The position numbers and the translations under genes are program-made. A DNA stretch of 64,000 bases, from the NCBI GenBank assembly GCA_031551355.1, contig JAVBNT010000001.1:62001-126000 (forward strand), written 5' to 3'. This DNA is from JAVBNT01 sp031551355 (GTDB lineage: Bacteria > Vulcanimicrobiota > CADAWZ01). The notes beneath the pieces are model-generated. The model worked only from the letters and a program-made list of their open reading frames with translations, had not been told where the DNA came from and did not search any database. This document shows positions 41,602 to 50,570 of the stretch, piece by piece (position 1 is the first letter of the stretch; each line of letters opens with the position of its first letter).

Positions 41602-44600
41602 ATGAGCGTCGGTGTAAGAGAAAAGAAAACGCAGGAGCGGGTCATCAAGCTCTTTGTGAATGAGCTGAGATATACTTATCTCGGTGATTTTACCGACCGC
41701 CCAAACAACTCCAACATCGAGCAGGAATATCTGCGTGCTTTTTTGCAAAAGCAAGGGTATTCCGATGTTCTCATTGACCGTGCAATACGAGAGCTTGTCA
41801 ACACGGCAGGCAACCAGCAGCTAAGCCTATATGACCTGAACAAAGCTACGTATGCCTTGCTCCGTTACGGCGCAAAGGTCAGCGAGAGCGTGGGACTGCA
41901 TAATGTTACGGTTAATTATGTGAATTGGAACAAGCCGCTTGAAAACGACTTTTACATTGCCGAGGAAGTTACCTACTATGGCAAGCAGCAGAAACGCCCG
42001 GATTTAGTGCTTTATATCAACGGCATTGCCTTTGGCGTTATAGAGCTAAAACGCAGCACAGTATCTATGTCTGAAGGAATACGCCAAAACCTCACCAATC
42101 AGCGCAAAGAATTTATTATGCCGTTCTTTGCCACGATTGGCATTATCATGGCGGGCAACGATTCCGAGGGGCTTCGCTATGGCGTTATAGGCACGCCTGA
42201 AAAGTATTTTCTCTCTTGGCGTGAGGATGAAACCGCCATGGATAAAGTATCTGTATCCATCCGCAAGACAAACGAAGGCTACCCCATTAAACTGGACAAA
42301 AATCTGATTTCGCTTTGCAGCAAAGAGCGTTTTGTTGAGATTCTACATAATTTCATTGTCTATGACGGTGGAACGAAAAAGACCTGCCGGCCCAATCAAT
42401 TCTTTGGCGTTAAGGCTGCGCAGGACTATATTGAGCGGCGTGCAGGCGGCATCATTTGGCATACACAGGGATCAGGCAAATCGCTGACGATGGTGTGGCT
42501 TAGCAAGTGGGTCAAGGAAAATGTGCCCGATAGCAGGATTTTGATTGTTACTGACCGAGATGAACTGGATACGCAGATTGAGCGAGTGTATAAAGGCGTG
42601 GATGAAAAAATCGTCCGCACTAAAAGCGGGCGCGATCTGGTAAATAAAATCAATGATACTTCGCCATCGCTTATGTGCTCACTGATCCATAAGTTTGGAA
42701 GGCGTGGCGGTGAAGCGTCAGAAAAAGACTATGAGAGCTTTATTGAGGAAGTAAAAGCCGCGTTGCCACAAAACTTTTCACCTAAGGGAGATTTCTATGT
42801 TTTTGTGGACGAGTGCCACCGAACACAGTCCGGCAGACTGCATAAAGCAATGAACATTATTCTGCCCAATGTTGTCTTTGTCGGCTTTACAGGAACGCCG
42901 CTGATGAAAAAGGACAAACTCACGAGCCTTGAAATATTTGGTCCGTATATTCATAAATACAAGTTTGACGAGGCCGTGCGAGATAGGGTTGTGCTTGACT
43001 TACGGTATGAAGCGCGCGAAGTGGAACAGGATGTCGTTTCACAGGAAAAAATTGACGCTTGGTTTGAATCAAAAACGAGTGGTCTTAGCGATGTTGCGAA
43101 GGCAAGACTGAAAAAACGATGGGGCAATCTGCAAAAGGTATTTAGCTCAAAGGCACGGCTTGGTGTTATTGCGTCTGATATTATCTTTGATATGGAGACA
43201 AAATCACGGTTGCGTGAAGATGGGCGTGGTAATGCTATGTTGGTTGCCAGCAGCATTTATCAGGCGTGTAAATACTACGAAATATTTCAGGATAGTGGCT
43301 TAAAGAAATGCGCCATAGTAACATCTTACGTTCCGAACCCTGGCGATTTGAGGACGGAAACGGTCGGTGAAGATGGCGAGACTGAAACCGCAGAGCAATA
43401 TGAGATTTACCGTAAGATGTTGGACGGCAAAGATGCTGATACCTTTGAAGCGGCAGTCAAGCAGAAGTTTGTGGAGCAGCCCGACCAAATGAAATTGCTT
43501 ATTGTAGTTGATAAGTTGTTGACCGGATTTGATGCACCAGCCGCCACATATCTTTACATTGATAAATCAATGAGGGATCATGGTCTTTTTCAAGCGATTT
43601 GTAGGGTTAACCGCCTTGATGGTGAAGACAAGGATTTTGGTTTTATCATCGATTACAAAGATTTGTTCCGTTCCCTTGAAAAAGCTGTAGAGGACTATAC
43701 TTCAGAGGCATTTGATAATTATGATGCGGCAGATGTATCTGGTCTGCTCAATAATCGCCTTGACAAAGCAAAAGAACAGCTTGATGATGCGCTGGAAGCG
43801 CTTCGCGCACTCTGCGAGCCCGTAGCTGTGCCCAAAGATGATATTGACTTTATACACTATTTCTGTGGCAGAGATTCCGAGGCGTTTGATTTAGATGAGC
43901 TTGAAGATAATATGCCCAAGCGGGAGCAGCTCTATGAGCTTTCGGCTACGGTTATGCGTGCTTTTTCTGAGGTGTCCGGGGAGCTGAAAGAGAAATATTC
44001 ATATACTTCGGAACAAGTAAAGGCGCTTGATGGTGAACTACATTACTTTGTTAAAGTGCGGGATGTCGTTCGTGTTGCCAGCAGGGATTATATTGATCTT
44101 AAAGGTTATGATCCTGATATGCGGCATTTGATTGACACCTATCTTTCAGCCTATCCAAGCCGTGTTCTTTCTTCGTTTGGTGATATTCCGCTGGTTCAGC
44201 TTCTTGTTGAACGTGGAATTGATGCGGTCAAAGATATGCCTGCCAAGACTAAGAAGGAACAAGAGGCCGTTGCTGAGACAATTGAAAACAATGTGCAGAA
44301 AGAAATCGTTGAAAAACGCCAGAGTAATCCCAAATACTATGAAAAAATGTCCGCCTTGTTGCGTGAGCTTATTGAGCAGCGGCGCAATGAGGTTATCAAT
44401 TATGAGGACTATCTTAAACGAATCGTAGAGTTGGCGAAAGATATTCGTCAGCCGGAAAGCACCTCGCGCTATCCTGAATGTATTAAGAATAGCGCTGCGA
44501 TGCGGGCACTTTATGATAATTTAGATGGAGATGAAGAACTTGCTGTTAGTGTTCACCAGGCTATCCTTGAAGCACGGTTAGATGGTTTTAGAGGGAACAT

Positions 44601-44706
44601 TGTGAAGGAGAGAAAGATACGCCGCGCAATTGAAGCAGCTTTGCATGGTGATAAAGCAAAGGCGGAGGAATTGATGAAAATTGTAAATGAGCAGGGTGAA
44701 TATTGA
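41602..44706 (+). CDS. hsdR: Type I restriction endonuclease subunit HsdR
   Basis: A 1034-residue motor/nuclease subunit. Nuclease residues Asp134 (RPDLV) and E148-x-K150 (IELKRS), Walker A GSGKS (290-294), DECH box (403-406), TGTP motif (VGFTGTPL) and helicase motif VI-like (AICRVNRLDGEDKDFGF). With HsdM and HsdS it translocates and cuts DNA lacking the methyl mark. It overlaps the following metallopeptidase gene by 4 bases. Confidence 0.96.
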   Translation: MSVGVREKKTQERVIKLFVNELRYTYLGDFTDRPNNSNIEQEYLRAFLQKQGYSDVLIDRAIRELVNTAGNQQLSLYDLNKATYALLRYGAKVSESVGLHNVTVNYVNWNKPLENDFYIAEEVTYYGKQQKRPDLVLYINGIAFGVIELKRSTVSMSEGIRQNLTNQRKEFIMPFFATIGIIMAGNDSEGLRYGVIGTPEKYFLSWREDETAMDKVSVSIRKTNEGYPIKLDKNLISLCSKERFVEILHNFIVYDGGTKKTCRPNQFFGVKAAQDYIERRAGGIIWHTQGSGKSLTMVWLSKWVKENVPDSRILIVTDRDELDTQIERVYKGVDEKIVRTKSGRDLVNKINDTSPSLMCSLIHKFGRRGGEASEKDYESFIEEVKAALPQNFSPKGDFYVFVDECHRTQSGRLHKAMNIILPNVVFVGFTGTPLMKKDKLTSLEIFGPYIHKYKFDEAVRDRVVLDLRYEAREVEQDVVSQEKIDAWFESKTSGLSDVAKARLKKRWGNLQKVFSSKARLGVIASDIIFDMETKSRLREDGRGNAMLVASSIYQACKYYEIFQDSGLKKCAIVTSYVPNPGDLRTETVGEDGETETAEQYEIYRKMLDGKDADTFEAAVKQKFVEQPDQMKLLIVVDKLLTGFDAPAATYLYIDKSMRDHGLFQAICRVNRLDGEDKDFGFIIDYKDLFRSLEKAVEDYTSEAFDNYDAADVSGLLNNRLDKAKEQLDDALEALRALCEPVAVPKDDIDFIHYFCGRDSEAFDLDELEDNMPKREQLYELSATVMRAFSEVSGELKEKYSYTSEQVKALDGELHYFVKVRDVVRVASRDYIDLKGYDPDMRHLIDTYLSAYPSRVLSSFGDIPLVQLLVERGIDAVKDMPAKTKKEQEAVAETIENNVQKEIVEKRQSNPKYYEKMSALLRELIEQRRNEVINYEDYLKRIVELAKDIRQPESTSRYPECIKNSAAMRALYDNLDGDEELAVSVHQAILEARLDGFRGNIVKERKIRRAIEAALHGDKAKAEELMKIVNEQGEY

Positions 44707-45413
44707 TGATCGACTTGAATGTTGGCGGGGTTGATATATCTGCTGAAAAGAAGCAAATTAAAAATATGTATATACGGGTTCTTCCCCCTAATGGCAAGGT
44801 CAAGATAACTGCACCAATCTCAGCTACAGAAGATGCAATCCGAATGTTCGCGGTATCTCGTATTGCTTGGATTAAAAAGCAGCGCCAAAAGTTTGTAGAA
44901 CAACCAAGACAGACTGAGCGTAAATATGTGACTGGTGAAAGCTATTATTTATGGGGAAAACGGTATCGCTTGAATGTCATATGTAGTAATGTTAGAAATG
45001 ATATTTATATAAGCGGTCAAAAAATAGTCTTACAAGTGCGAAAAGACAGTACACCGCAGCAACGTGCCAATGTAATGGACGAATGGTATAGAGAAGTATT
45101 GAAAAATGCTATTCCTCCAGTATTTGAGAAGTGTGAGAGGCTTGTCGGGGTTAAGGCAAAAGAGTGGCAAGTGAAAAACATGAGAACCAAATGGGGTACA
45201 TGCAATATACAGGCAAAACGTATCTGGCTCAATTTGCAATTGGCTAAAAAAACGCCGGAATGCCTTGAATATGTAATAATCCACGAGCTTGTTCATCTAT
45301 TGGAGAAAAACCATAATGATGTTTTTAAACAGCACATGGAGAGGTTTTTTCCCAACTGGAGGACTGTGAAAGCTAATCTGAATGAGCAGATGCTGGAGTA
45401 TATGGACGAATAG
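44703..45413 (+). CDS. YgjP-like (DUF45/M48-type) metallopeptidase
   Basis: A 236-residue zinc protease-like protein with HELVH at 194-198 and the family segments KNMRTKWGTCN and LEKNHNDVFKQHMERFFPNWR. Such YgjP proteins are often encoded after hsdR, though their role in restriction is not established; control of restriction activity by proteolysis is a reasonable guess. Translationally coupled to hsdR (ATGA overlap). Its TAG stop is followed in the same frame by a YoeB remnant. Confidence 0.9.
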   Translation: MMIDLNVGGVDISAEKKQIKNMYIRVLPPNGKVKITAPISATEDAIRMFAVSRIAWIKKQRQKFVEQPRQTERKYVTGESYYLWGKRYRLNVICSNVRNDIYISGQKIVLQVRKDSTPQQRANVMDEWYREVLKNAIPPVFEKCERLVGVKAKEWQVKNMRTKWGTCNIQAKRIWLNLQLAKKTPECLEYVIIHELVHLLEKNHNDVFKQHMERFFPNWRTVKANLNEQMLEYMDE

Positions 45414-45551
45414 AAACGTAAACCAGAGCCTTTGAAATATGATTTAGAAGGTTTTTGGAGTCGTCGCATAACCGAGGAACATAGACTGATATATTGCATT
45501 AAAGAGGATTGTATTTATATGGCAAAATGCAGAATGCATTATCATAAATGA
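45414..45551 (+). pseudogene. YoeB/Txe toxin C-terminal remnant
   Basis: A frame of 45 codons plus stop, with no start codon or ribosome site, translating to the C-terminal part of YoeB: KPEPLKYDLEGFWSRRI, EEHRLIYCI and RMHYHK. This keeps the catalytic-end motif (RR, E, H-Y) of the mRNA interferase, but the N-terminal half and any YefM antitoxin gene are absent. It is in frame with the upstream metallopeptidase, so readthrough of the TAG would fuse the two. Probably a deletion relic. Confidence 0.8.
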
Positions 45552-45666
45552 GATTTAAAAAATCAGTAAATTGGTTTTTATTCATCCGGATCTCACATTC
45601 AAAAATCAAATAAAAAAATTAGGCGTTCAAATTGATGAAGAACCTTATTATAGTTTAGAAAAAATA

Positions 45667-45791
45667 AATGCAGTCAATTGCTTCTGTAGGCTAAGGCAAA
45701 ACGGAGCACCACGAGTGAGGCGTAGGTGTTTCTACGTTGAACGAGGGTGACTCTGTTTTGACGACGCATACAGATGTAATTCACTGCATTT
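45667..45791. repeat. 125-bp near-palindromic repeat element
   Basis: The ends are AATGCAGTCAATT and AATTCACTGCATT, reverse complements at 12 of 13 positions, continuing TCTGTA-G. The interior also pairs (GCAAAACGGAG against CTCTGTTTTG; GCGTAG against CTACG), so the whole element can fold into one long hairpin. It ends 5 bases before the stop codon of the GAF gene. MITE-like or an intergenic repeat unit; could serve as a terminator. Bases 45552-45666 upstream hold no recognised feature. Confidence 0.65.
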
Positions 45792-45795
45792 TTAT

Positions 45796-46929
45796 TTAGT
45801 AGTCGCCTGTTGGCGGCAGTATCCCACCCGTCGAAACTGAATATTTTTCTTTTTCTTCAAACACTTCGGTAATTTTTTTAATGCCTTTGATAGCCATTGA
45901 AAGCTTATCCGGGAATGATTCCAGATCACGCAGCACCGATTTTACTTCCGAAAGGCTTGAGGTGAATTTTCCGGCAATACGGAAATCGCGTATGGCGATA
46001 GCCGATAAATTGGCCATATCGGTCAGCAGCTTTGTATGTTCGTTGGTAAAGAAATTCTCGGCGCTGTGTTCAAAATTTAAAACGGCGATAACTTCCTGCC
46101 CGTCGATGATCGGTATTACCAGTTCACTGCTCATCTCGCCAAGATACGACTTGTAAAGGTTGGCATAAATTTCGTCTTTAATATTGCCGATGTTTACGAC
46201 TCTTTTTTCCCGGACAGCAATACCGCTGATACAGTTGTCGATGTTTACGACTGTTGACATCGGTTTTTCTTTTCCCGTTGTGGCGGCAATGACGAGTAAA
46301 TCCCCCTCTTTTAAAAGCAACTGGCCGGATCTCCCGTTGATGAGCTTTAGGGCACCGGATATTATCTGGTTATAGACTTTGTCCGGATCATCAAGGCAGG
46401 AAGCCAGGCTCTTTTCAATTTCCGCAAGTGTTTTTTGCTGTGCGTATAGGCTGGCTATTTTTATTGTATGTGATGCCTGCAGAGCCAGGGTGGAGATTGT
46501 TCTGGCAGTATCTTCGTTAAATGCGTTTTGTTTGTTGCTTTCAACATTTAAGACGCCTAAAATTTTACCGCCCTGCATCAGCGGGACTGCCAGCTCGCTT
46601 GCGGAGTCTACAAAGAAACGGTTATATCTTTTGTCCTCAAGTACATTGCCGAGAACGAGAGTCTGCCGGTTTTTTACGACTTCACCGCAGAGGCATTCGT
46701 CTACCGAAATTCTGGTGTCAATCCCGGTATTGTTTGTCGACGCGGCTATTTTCAGGTCATAGCCGTCGTAAAGCAGTATCTGCCCGTATGTTCCGCCGCT
46801 TAGTTCCAGTGCTTTGTCGATGATTATTTTTAAAACCGATTTTAATGAAAAGTCGGATGTTATCAGAAAGTTGTTAATTTCGTCAATAGAGGCAAGAAGT
46901 TTTAGCAAATCATTGTTGTCCTGTTTCAC
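45796..46929 (-). CDS. Tandem GAF domain protein
   Basis: A 377-residue soluble protein with two GAF domains (about 25-155 and 185-310), recognisable by repeated LYDGYDLKIAAS / LKEGDLLVIAAT, ISVDECLCGEVV / VNIDNCISGIAV, and AVPLMQGGKILGVLNVE / VIPIIDGQEVIAVLNFE segments, followed by a coiled tail. No output domain. Possible small-molecule or redox sensor for the flavoprotein complex encoded directly upstream (3 bases away). Conserved Cys in each GAF unit could report redox state (inference). The stop abuts a palindromic repeat. Confidence 0.75.
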   Translation of the reverse strand: MKQDNNDLLKLLASIDEINNFLITSDFSLKSVLKIIIDKALELSGGTYGQILLYDGYDLKIAASTNNTGIDTRISVDECLCGEVVKNRQTLVLGNVLEDKRYNRFFVDSASELAVPLMQGGKILGVLNVESNKQNAFNEDTARTISTLALQASHTIKIASLYAQQKTLAEIEKSLASCLDDPDKVYNQIISGALKLINGRSGQLLLKEGDLLVIAATTGKEKPMSTVVNIDNCISGIAVREKRVVNIGNIKDEIYANLYKSYLGEMSSELVIPIIDGQEVIAVLNFEHSAENFFTNEHTKLLTDMANLSAIAIRDFRIAGKFTSSLSEVKSVLRDLESFPDKLSMAIKGIKKITEVFEEKEKYSVSTGGILPPTGDY

Positions 46930-46932
46930 TTT

Positions 46933-49900
46933 TTATCTCTCCATGTTTATTTTATTATATCTCCTGAACGGAACCTCAAGTTTGTTTCCGGTAGCTTTAC
47001 GTGAAGCTTTGGGCATTGTTTCCGTTATGAACCCGGTAAGATATGCGGGATTATTTATTTTCGATTCTATTTTTTCCATTTCCCCAGCCGGAATTAAATT
47101 TTTACCGTCTCCGCCGGCTATTTTATTCAATATTTCCGTGATCGGCTCATCCGCCAGCGGCTTTACCGATTGGCTGATATTTTTTTCCGTATAATTAAAT
47201 GCGGTTACGGTACCGCCGGTTTCAGCCGTCGTTGTCAGCGGCAGTATCACATCGGCTTTTTGTGTGAATTCCGAATGATACAGTGAACATACCGCCAGGA
47301 ATTCCAGTCCGCTTAAACTGCTTTTTATCTGCGCAGCCGGCAGATCTTCACCGATAAACAAAGCGCCTTTAAATTCCGCTAAATTCATTTTGCTTTTAGC
47401 TGCCGGCAGTTTGCTTTGCCATAATTTTTCGAAAATTTCTCTGTCCTGCGGTTCTTCCAGAGACCTGAATCCCGGAAGCATTCCCGGCCAGGCTCCCCAT
47501 TTTTTCAGACCATCGTTATTGGCTCCGTCTTCGAGCAATATCAAACCTTTGCCGTTACCGGATACGGAATTTGTTAAAAGCATAAGGTTCAATATTTCCA
47601 TAATACAGCCGTCTTTGGTGTTGGTGTCATAAATGAAAGTAATTTTAGGCGAATTTTCAATCAGCGTATTCGCTGTTGTTCTAAGGCTTTGCTCGTCTAT
47701 ACCTAAAAAAGCAATATCTTTTATTGAGTTAAGATGTTTTACAAAACCATCGCTGTTTTTTATTTCCGCCATACGTTTGTTCACTGCGGCGTCGCCGCTT
47801 GCGGTGATAAATTTCGAGATGACTAAGAAGAATTTACCCAGCGTCCCGTTTTCCGGTTCTATTATGTCGTATGCAATATTTTTAAGCTTTGTATCGGTAT
47901 CTCCGACAATTATAAGTTTGGCGCCGTTTTTTACGGCACTCCTTATCTTCCAGTTTACGGCGGGAACTGTTTTGCCCGCCGAGGCACCGGTCAGAATAAT
48001 TATATCCGACTGTTCAAGCCTGTCAAGTGAAGCTGTTGAGATGACAGGGCTGTTTTTGACGGTAAAATCCTGATGGTACTTGTCATATTTGTGTCTGAAG
48101 GAGAAAACATTGTCTGTTCCGATAATTCCCTTAGCCAGTTTTACTGCGGCGTAGACAGCAGCGGAAGGCATCGTAGGCGAAATAAAAACAGCAATTGAAT
48201 CCGGAGTATATTTTTTTGCGATCTCTTTAAGTTTTTCCGAGACATTTTTGCATGCATCGCCGACGGATGCCTTTGCTAACATTCCGTCTTTATTTTTTAT
48301 GCCGGCCCCTGTGATTCTGTCTGTGTCAAAAAAGCGGTTCATTGCAAAACGGCCGTATTTGCATAGATAATCTCCGTCTCCGTTTACTTTATCCCTTGCC
48401 GGGCTGACTCTGACAAATCTGCCGTAGGAGCTGAGACTTATCTCACAAAGAGCATTACAGAACATGCAGTTGCTTTTTTCTCTGTCCGACTCAAACGGGA
48501 AATATCCTTCCTTGTCTGAAATAGCGCCGGTAGGGCAGGAGTCAAGACAGTTTCCGCAGCTGATACAGGTACTTTCCGCAAGTTTTTTGTCCATTTCCGG
48601 AATAATGGCACTGACAAAGCCCCTGTTTCGCAGTCCGAGAACGGAATATCCGAGGATATTCTCACATGTTTTTATACATCTTTGACATTTGATGCATTTA
48701 CTATTGTCCAAAATTATATTCGGATGACTGCGATCTGCCGGATTATTTTCCCTGTTTCCGGAGGTGTAAGCGGATGAAACACTGTATTGGGAAGCATATT
48801 TTTTCAGCAGACAGTATAGTGTGGCACTGCAGCCGCATTCCAGACAGCGTTTTGATTCCGCTGCCGCTTTGGCCGGACTCAGACTTGTTTCGGTTTCCAT
48901 AAAATCTGTTGCCCGTATTCTGGCCGGTCTTTGCTCCATCTCGGCACGTTTGGCTTTGGGAACTTCGGGAACGGATTTTTCAGTCAGCGGACCGAAAAAA
49001 TCTTTGGAGACATAAAATCCCTTGTCATTTTCCACAGCTATTATTGCCGTTAAGGCTTTTTTGCCGGAAGCAATGGCTTCTATAACTGTCGACGGGCCGG
49101 TGACGGCGTCTCCTCCGGCAAATATATTGACTGACGATGTCTGCTGATTTTTGGCCGCTTGTATACGGCCTCTGCTGGCAACGACATTTTCCGGAAGAAA
49201 ATCAAAATTGGAACTTTGTCCCGTAGCGGTGATGACCAGATCGAATTTTTTTATAAATTCGGATCCGGCTATTTCCACGGGACGTCTTCTGCCGCTTTCA
49301 TCCGCTTCTCCAAGCTGCATTTTTATGCATTCAAGTCCGGTTATTTTAGAATTTTCATTTAACACTTTTTTAGGCGCCGTCAGCAGCAGCAGCTTTACGC
49401 CTTCCTTTTTTGCGGCGTCGATCTCTTCATGATGAGCCGGCATTTCATCTTCCGTTCTGCGGTATATGATTGTGACTTCGGATGCTTTGAGGCGTATCGC
49501 CGTTCTGGAAGCGTCTATTGCCGTGTTGCCGCCGCCGATAACCGCTACTTTCAAACCGGTAAGATCATTGTTTTCATCAGTATATGCTTTTCTCAGAAAA
49601 TCAAGGCCGCTTGTAACGGAAGCGCCGTTTTCGATACCGGCATCGCTTGCTTTCCAGGCTCCGCATGCTACGAAAAAGTAATCAAAAGATTTTTTTATTT
49701 CTTCAAATTGCAGGTTTGTTCCCAGAGCAGTATTATATTTAAACGAAACGCCCATATCTTCTATGGCTTTAATCTCCAGATCCAGAAGCTCTTTCGGCAG
49801 TCTGTAGGAAGGTATCCCGTAACGCAGCATACCCCCGGCCTGAGGCATAGCCTCAAATACCGTAACGTTATAACCGGCCTGTGCTGCATAATATGAGAAG

Positions 49901-50517
49901 GAGAGACCGGCGGGACCGGCTCCGATAACGGCTATTTTTTTGCCGTTGCCTTTGTTTTGCAATGTCTCCGATTTCAGACCGTCTTCGGACTCGGAAATTG
50001 TTCGTTTTACGGAATCAATTGCTATCGACTGGTCGACAAGTTCTCTTCTGCATTTAAGCTCGCACGGCCTTACGCAAACCCTTCCGCAAACAATAGGCAG
50101 CGGGTTTGTCTGTTTGATTAGCTCAACCGCTTCTTTAAACAGTGACTGCTCGGTAAGTTTCAGATAGCCCTGAATATCTATTTCCGCGGGGCATTCAAGT
50201 CTGCACGGACTGTAACAGTCGGCGCAGTGGTCCGACATCAGAAGCGTCAGGCATTCCTTTCTTGCAGCCGCGACATTTTCAGAATCGGTCTCAATGACCA
50301 TTCCCTCGGCTACCTTTGTGCTGCATGATGGTAATAATGTTCTGGCCCCTTTCACCTCGACGACGCACAGGTAACAGGAGTTTATGTGTCCGAGCCTTTT
50401 TTCATAACAAAGCGTAGGTATTTCCGCTATTTTCAGCGATGTTACCGCTTCAAGAATTGTTATATTTTCTTCAACTTTATAGTCTTGACCGTTTACGGTA
50501 ATATTAATCTGTTTCAA
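46933..50517 (-). CDS. NuoG/GltD fusion iron-sulfur flavoprotein of an Stn-like complex
   Basis: A 1194-residue multi-cofactor subunit. Residues 1-70 form a [2Fe-2S] ferredoxin (Cys37, 48, 51, 65), then an HxxxC-type [4Fe-4S] segment (His97-Cys109). Residues about 110-580 are a GltD/NfnB-like FAD/NADPH oxidoreductase (GAGPAGLSFSYYAAQAGY, IGGGNTAIDASR, ATGQSSNF). Next come CxxC ferredoxin clusters (CIKCQRCIKTC, CISCGNCLDSC) and a NuoG/formate-dehydrogenase-like domain with CMFCNALC but no catalytic Cys or selenocysteine and no molybdopterin signature that I can see. With the NuoF and NuoE homologs it matches Stn/Nfn-like transhydrogenases linking NADH, NADPH and ferredoxin (inference). Confidence 0.8.
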   Translation of the reverse strand: MKQINITVNGQDYKVEENITILEAVTSLKIAEIPTLCYEKRLGHINSCYLCVVEVKGARTLLPSCSTKVAEGMVIETDSENVAAARKECLTLLMSDHCADCYSPCRLECPAEIDIQGYLKLTEQSLFKEAVELIKQTNPLPIVCGRVCVRPCELKCRRELVDQSIAIDSVKRTISESEDGLKSETLQNKGNGKKIAVIGAGPAGLSFSYYAAQAGYNVTVFEAMPQAGGMLRYGIPSYRLPKELLDLEIKAIEDMGVSFKYNTALGTNLQFEEIKKSFDYFFVACGAWKASDAGIENGASVTSGLDFLRKAYTDENNDLTGLKVAVIGGGNTAIDASRTAIRLKASEVTIIYRRTEDEMPAHHEEIDAAKKEGVKLLLLTAPKKVLNENSKITGLECIKMQLGEADESGRRRPVEIAGSEFIKKFDLVITATGQSSNFDFLPENVVASRGRIQAAKNQQTSSVNIFAGGDAVTGPSTVIEAIASGKKALTAIIAVENDKGFYVSKDFFGPLTEKSVPEVPKAKRAEMEQRPARIRATDFMETETSLSPAKAAAESKRCLECGCSATLYCLLKKYASQYSVSSAYTSGNRENNPADRSHPNIILDNSKCIKCQRCIKTCENILGYSVLGLRNRGFVSAIIPEMDKKLAESTCISCGNCLDSCPTGAISDKEGYFPFESDREKSNCMFCNALCEISLSSYGRFVRVSPARDKVNGDGDYLCKYGRFAMNRFFDTDRITGAGIKNKDGMLAKASVGDACKNVSEKLKEIAKKYTPDSIAVFISPTMPSAAVYAAVKLAKGIIGTDNVFSFRHKYDKYHQDFTVKNSPVISTASLDRLEQSDIIILTGASAGKTVPAVNWKIRSAVKNGAKLIIVGDTDTKLKNIAYDIIEPENGTLGKFFLVISKFITASGDAAVNKRMAEIKNSDGFVKHLNSIKDIAFLGIDEQSLRTTANTLIENSPKITFIYDTNTKDGCIMEILNLMLLTNSVSGNGKGLILLEDGANNDGLKKWGAWPGMLPGFRSLEEPQDREIFEKLWQSKLPAAKSKMNLAEFKGALFIGEDLPAAQIKSSLSGLEFLAVCSLYHSEFTQKADVILPLTTTAETGGTVTAFNYTEKNISQSVKPLADEPITEILNKIAGGDGKNLIPAGEMEKIESKINNPAYLTGFITETMPKASRKATGNKLEVPFRRYNKINMER

Positions 50518-50570
50518 TTTTTTTACCTCATGGTGTTGTTTTGTTGGTTATTTTTAAAGGACGTAAGCTG

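Noticed and set aside
46933..50517. Formate dehydrogenase alpha subunit
   Set aside because: The NuoG-like domain lacks a visible catalytic Cys or Sec and the protein has a large GltD domain, so a transhydrogenase-type subunit fits better.
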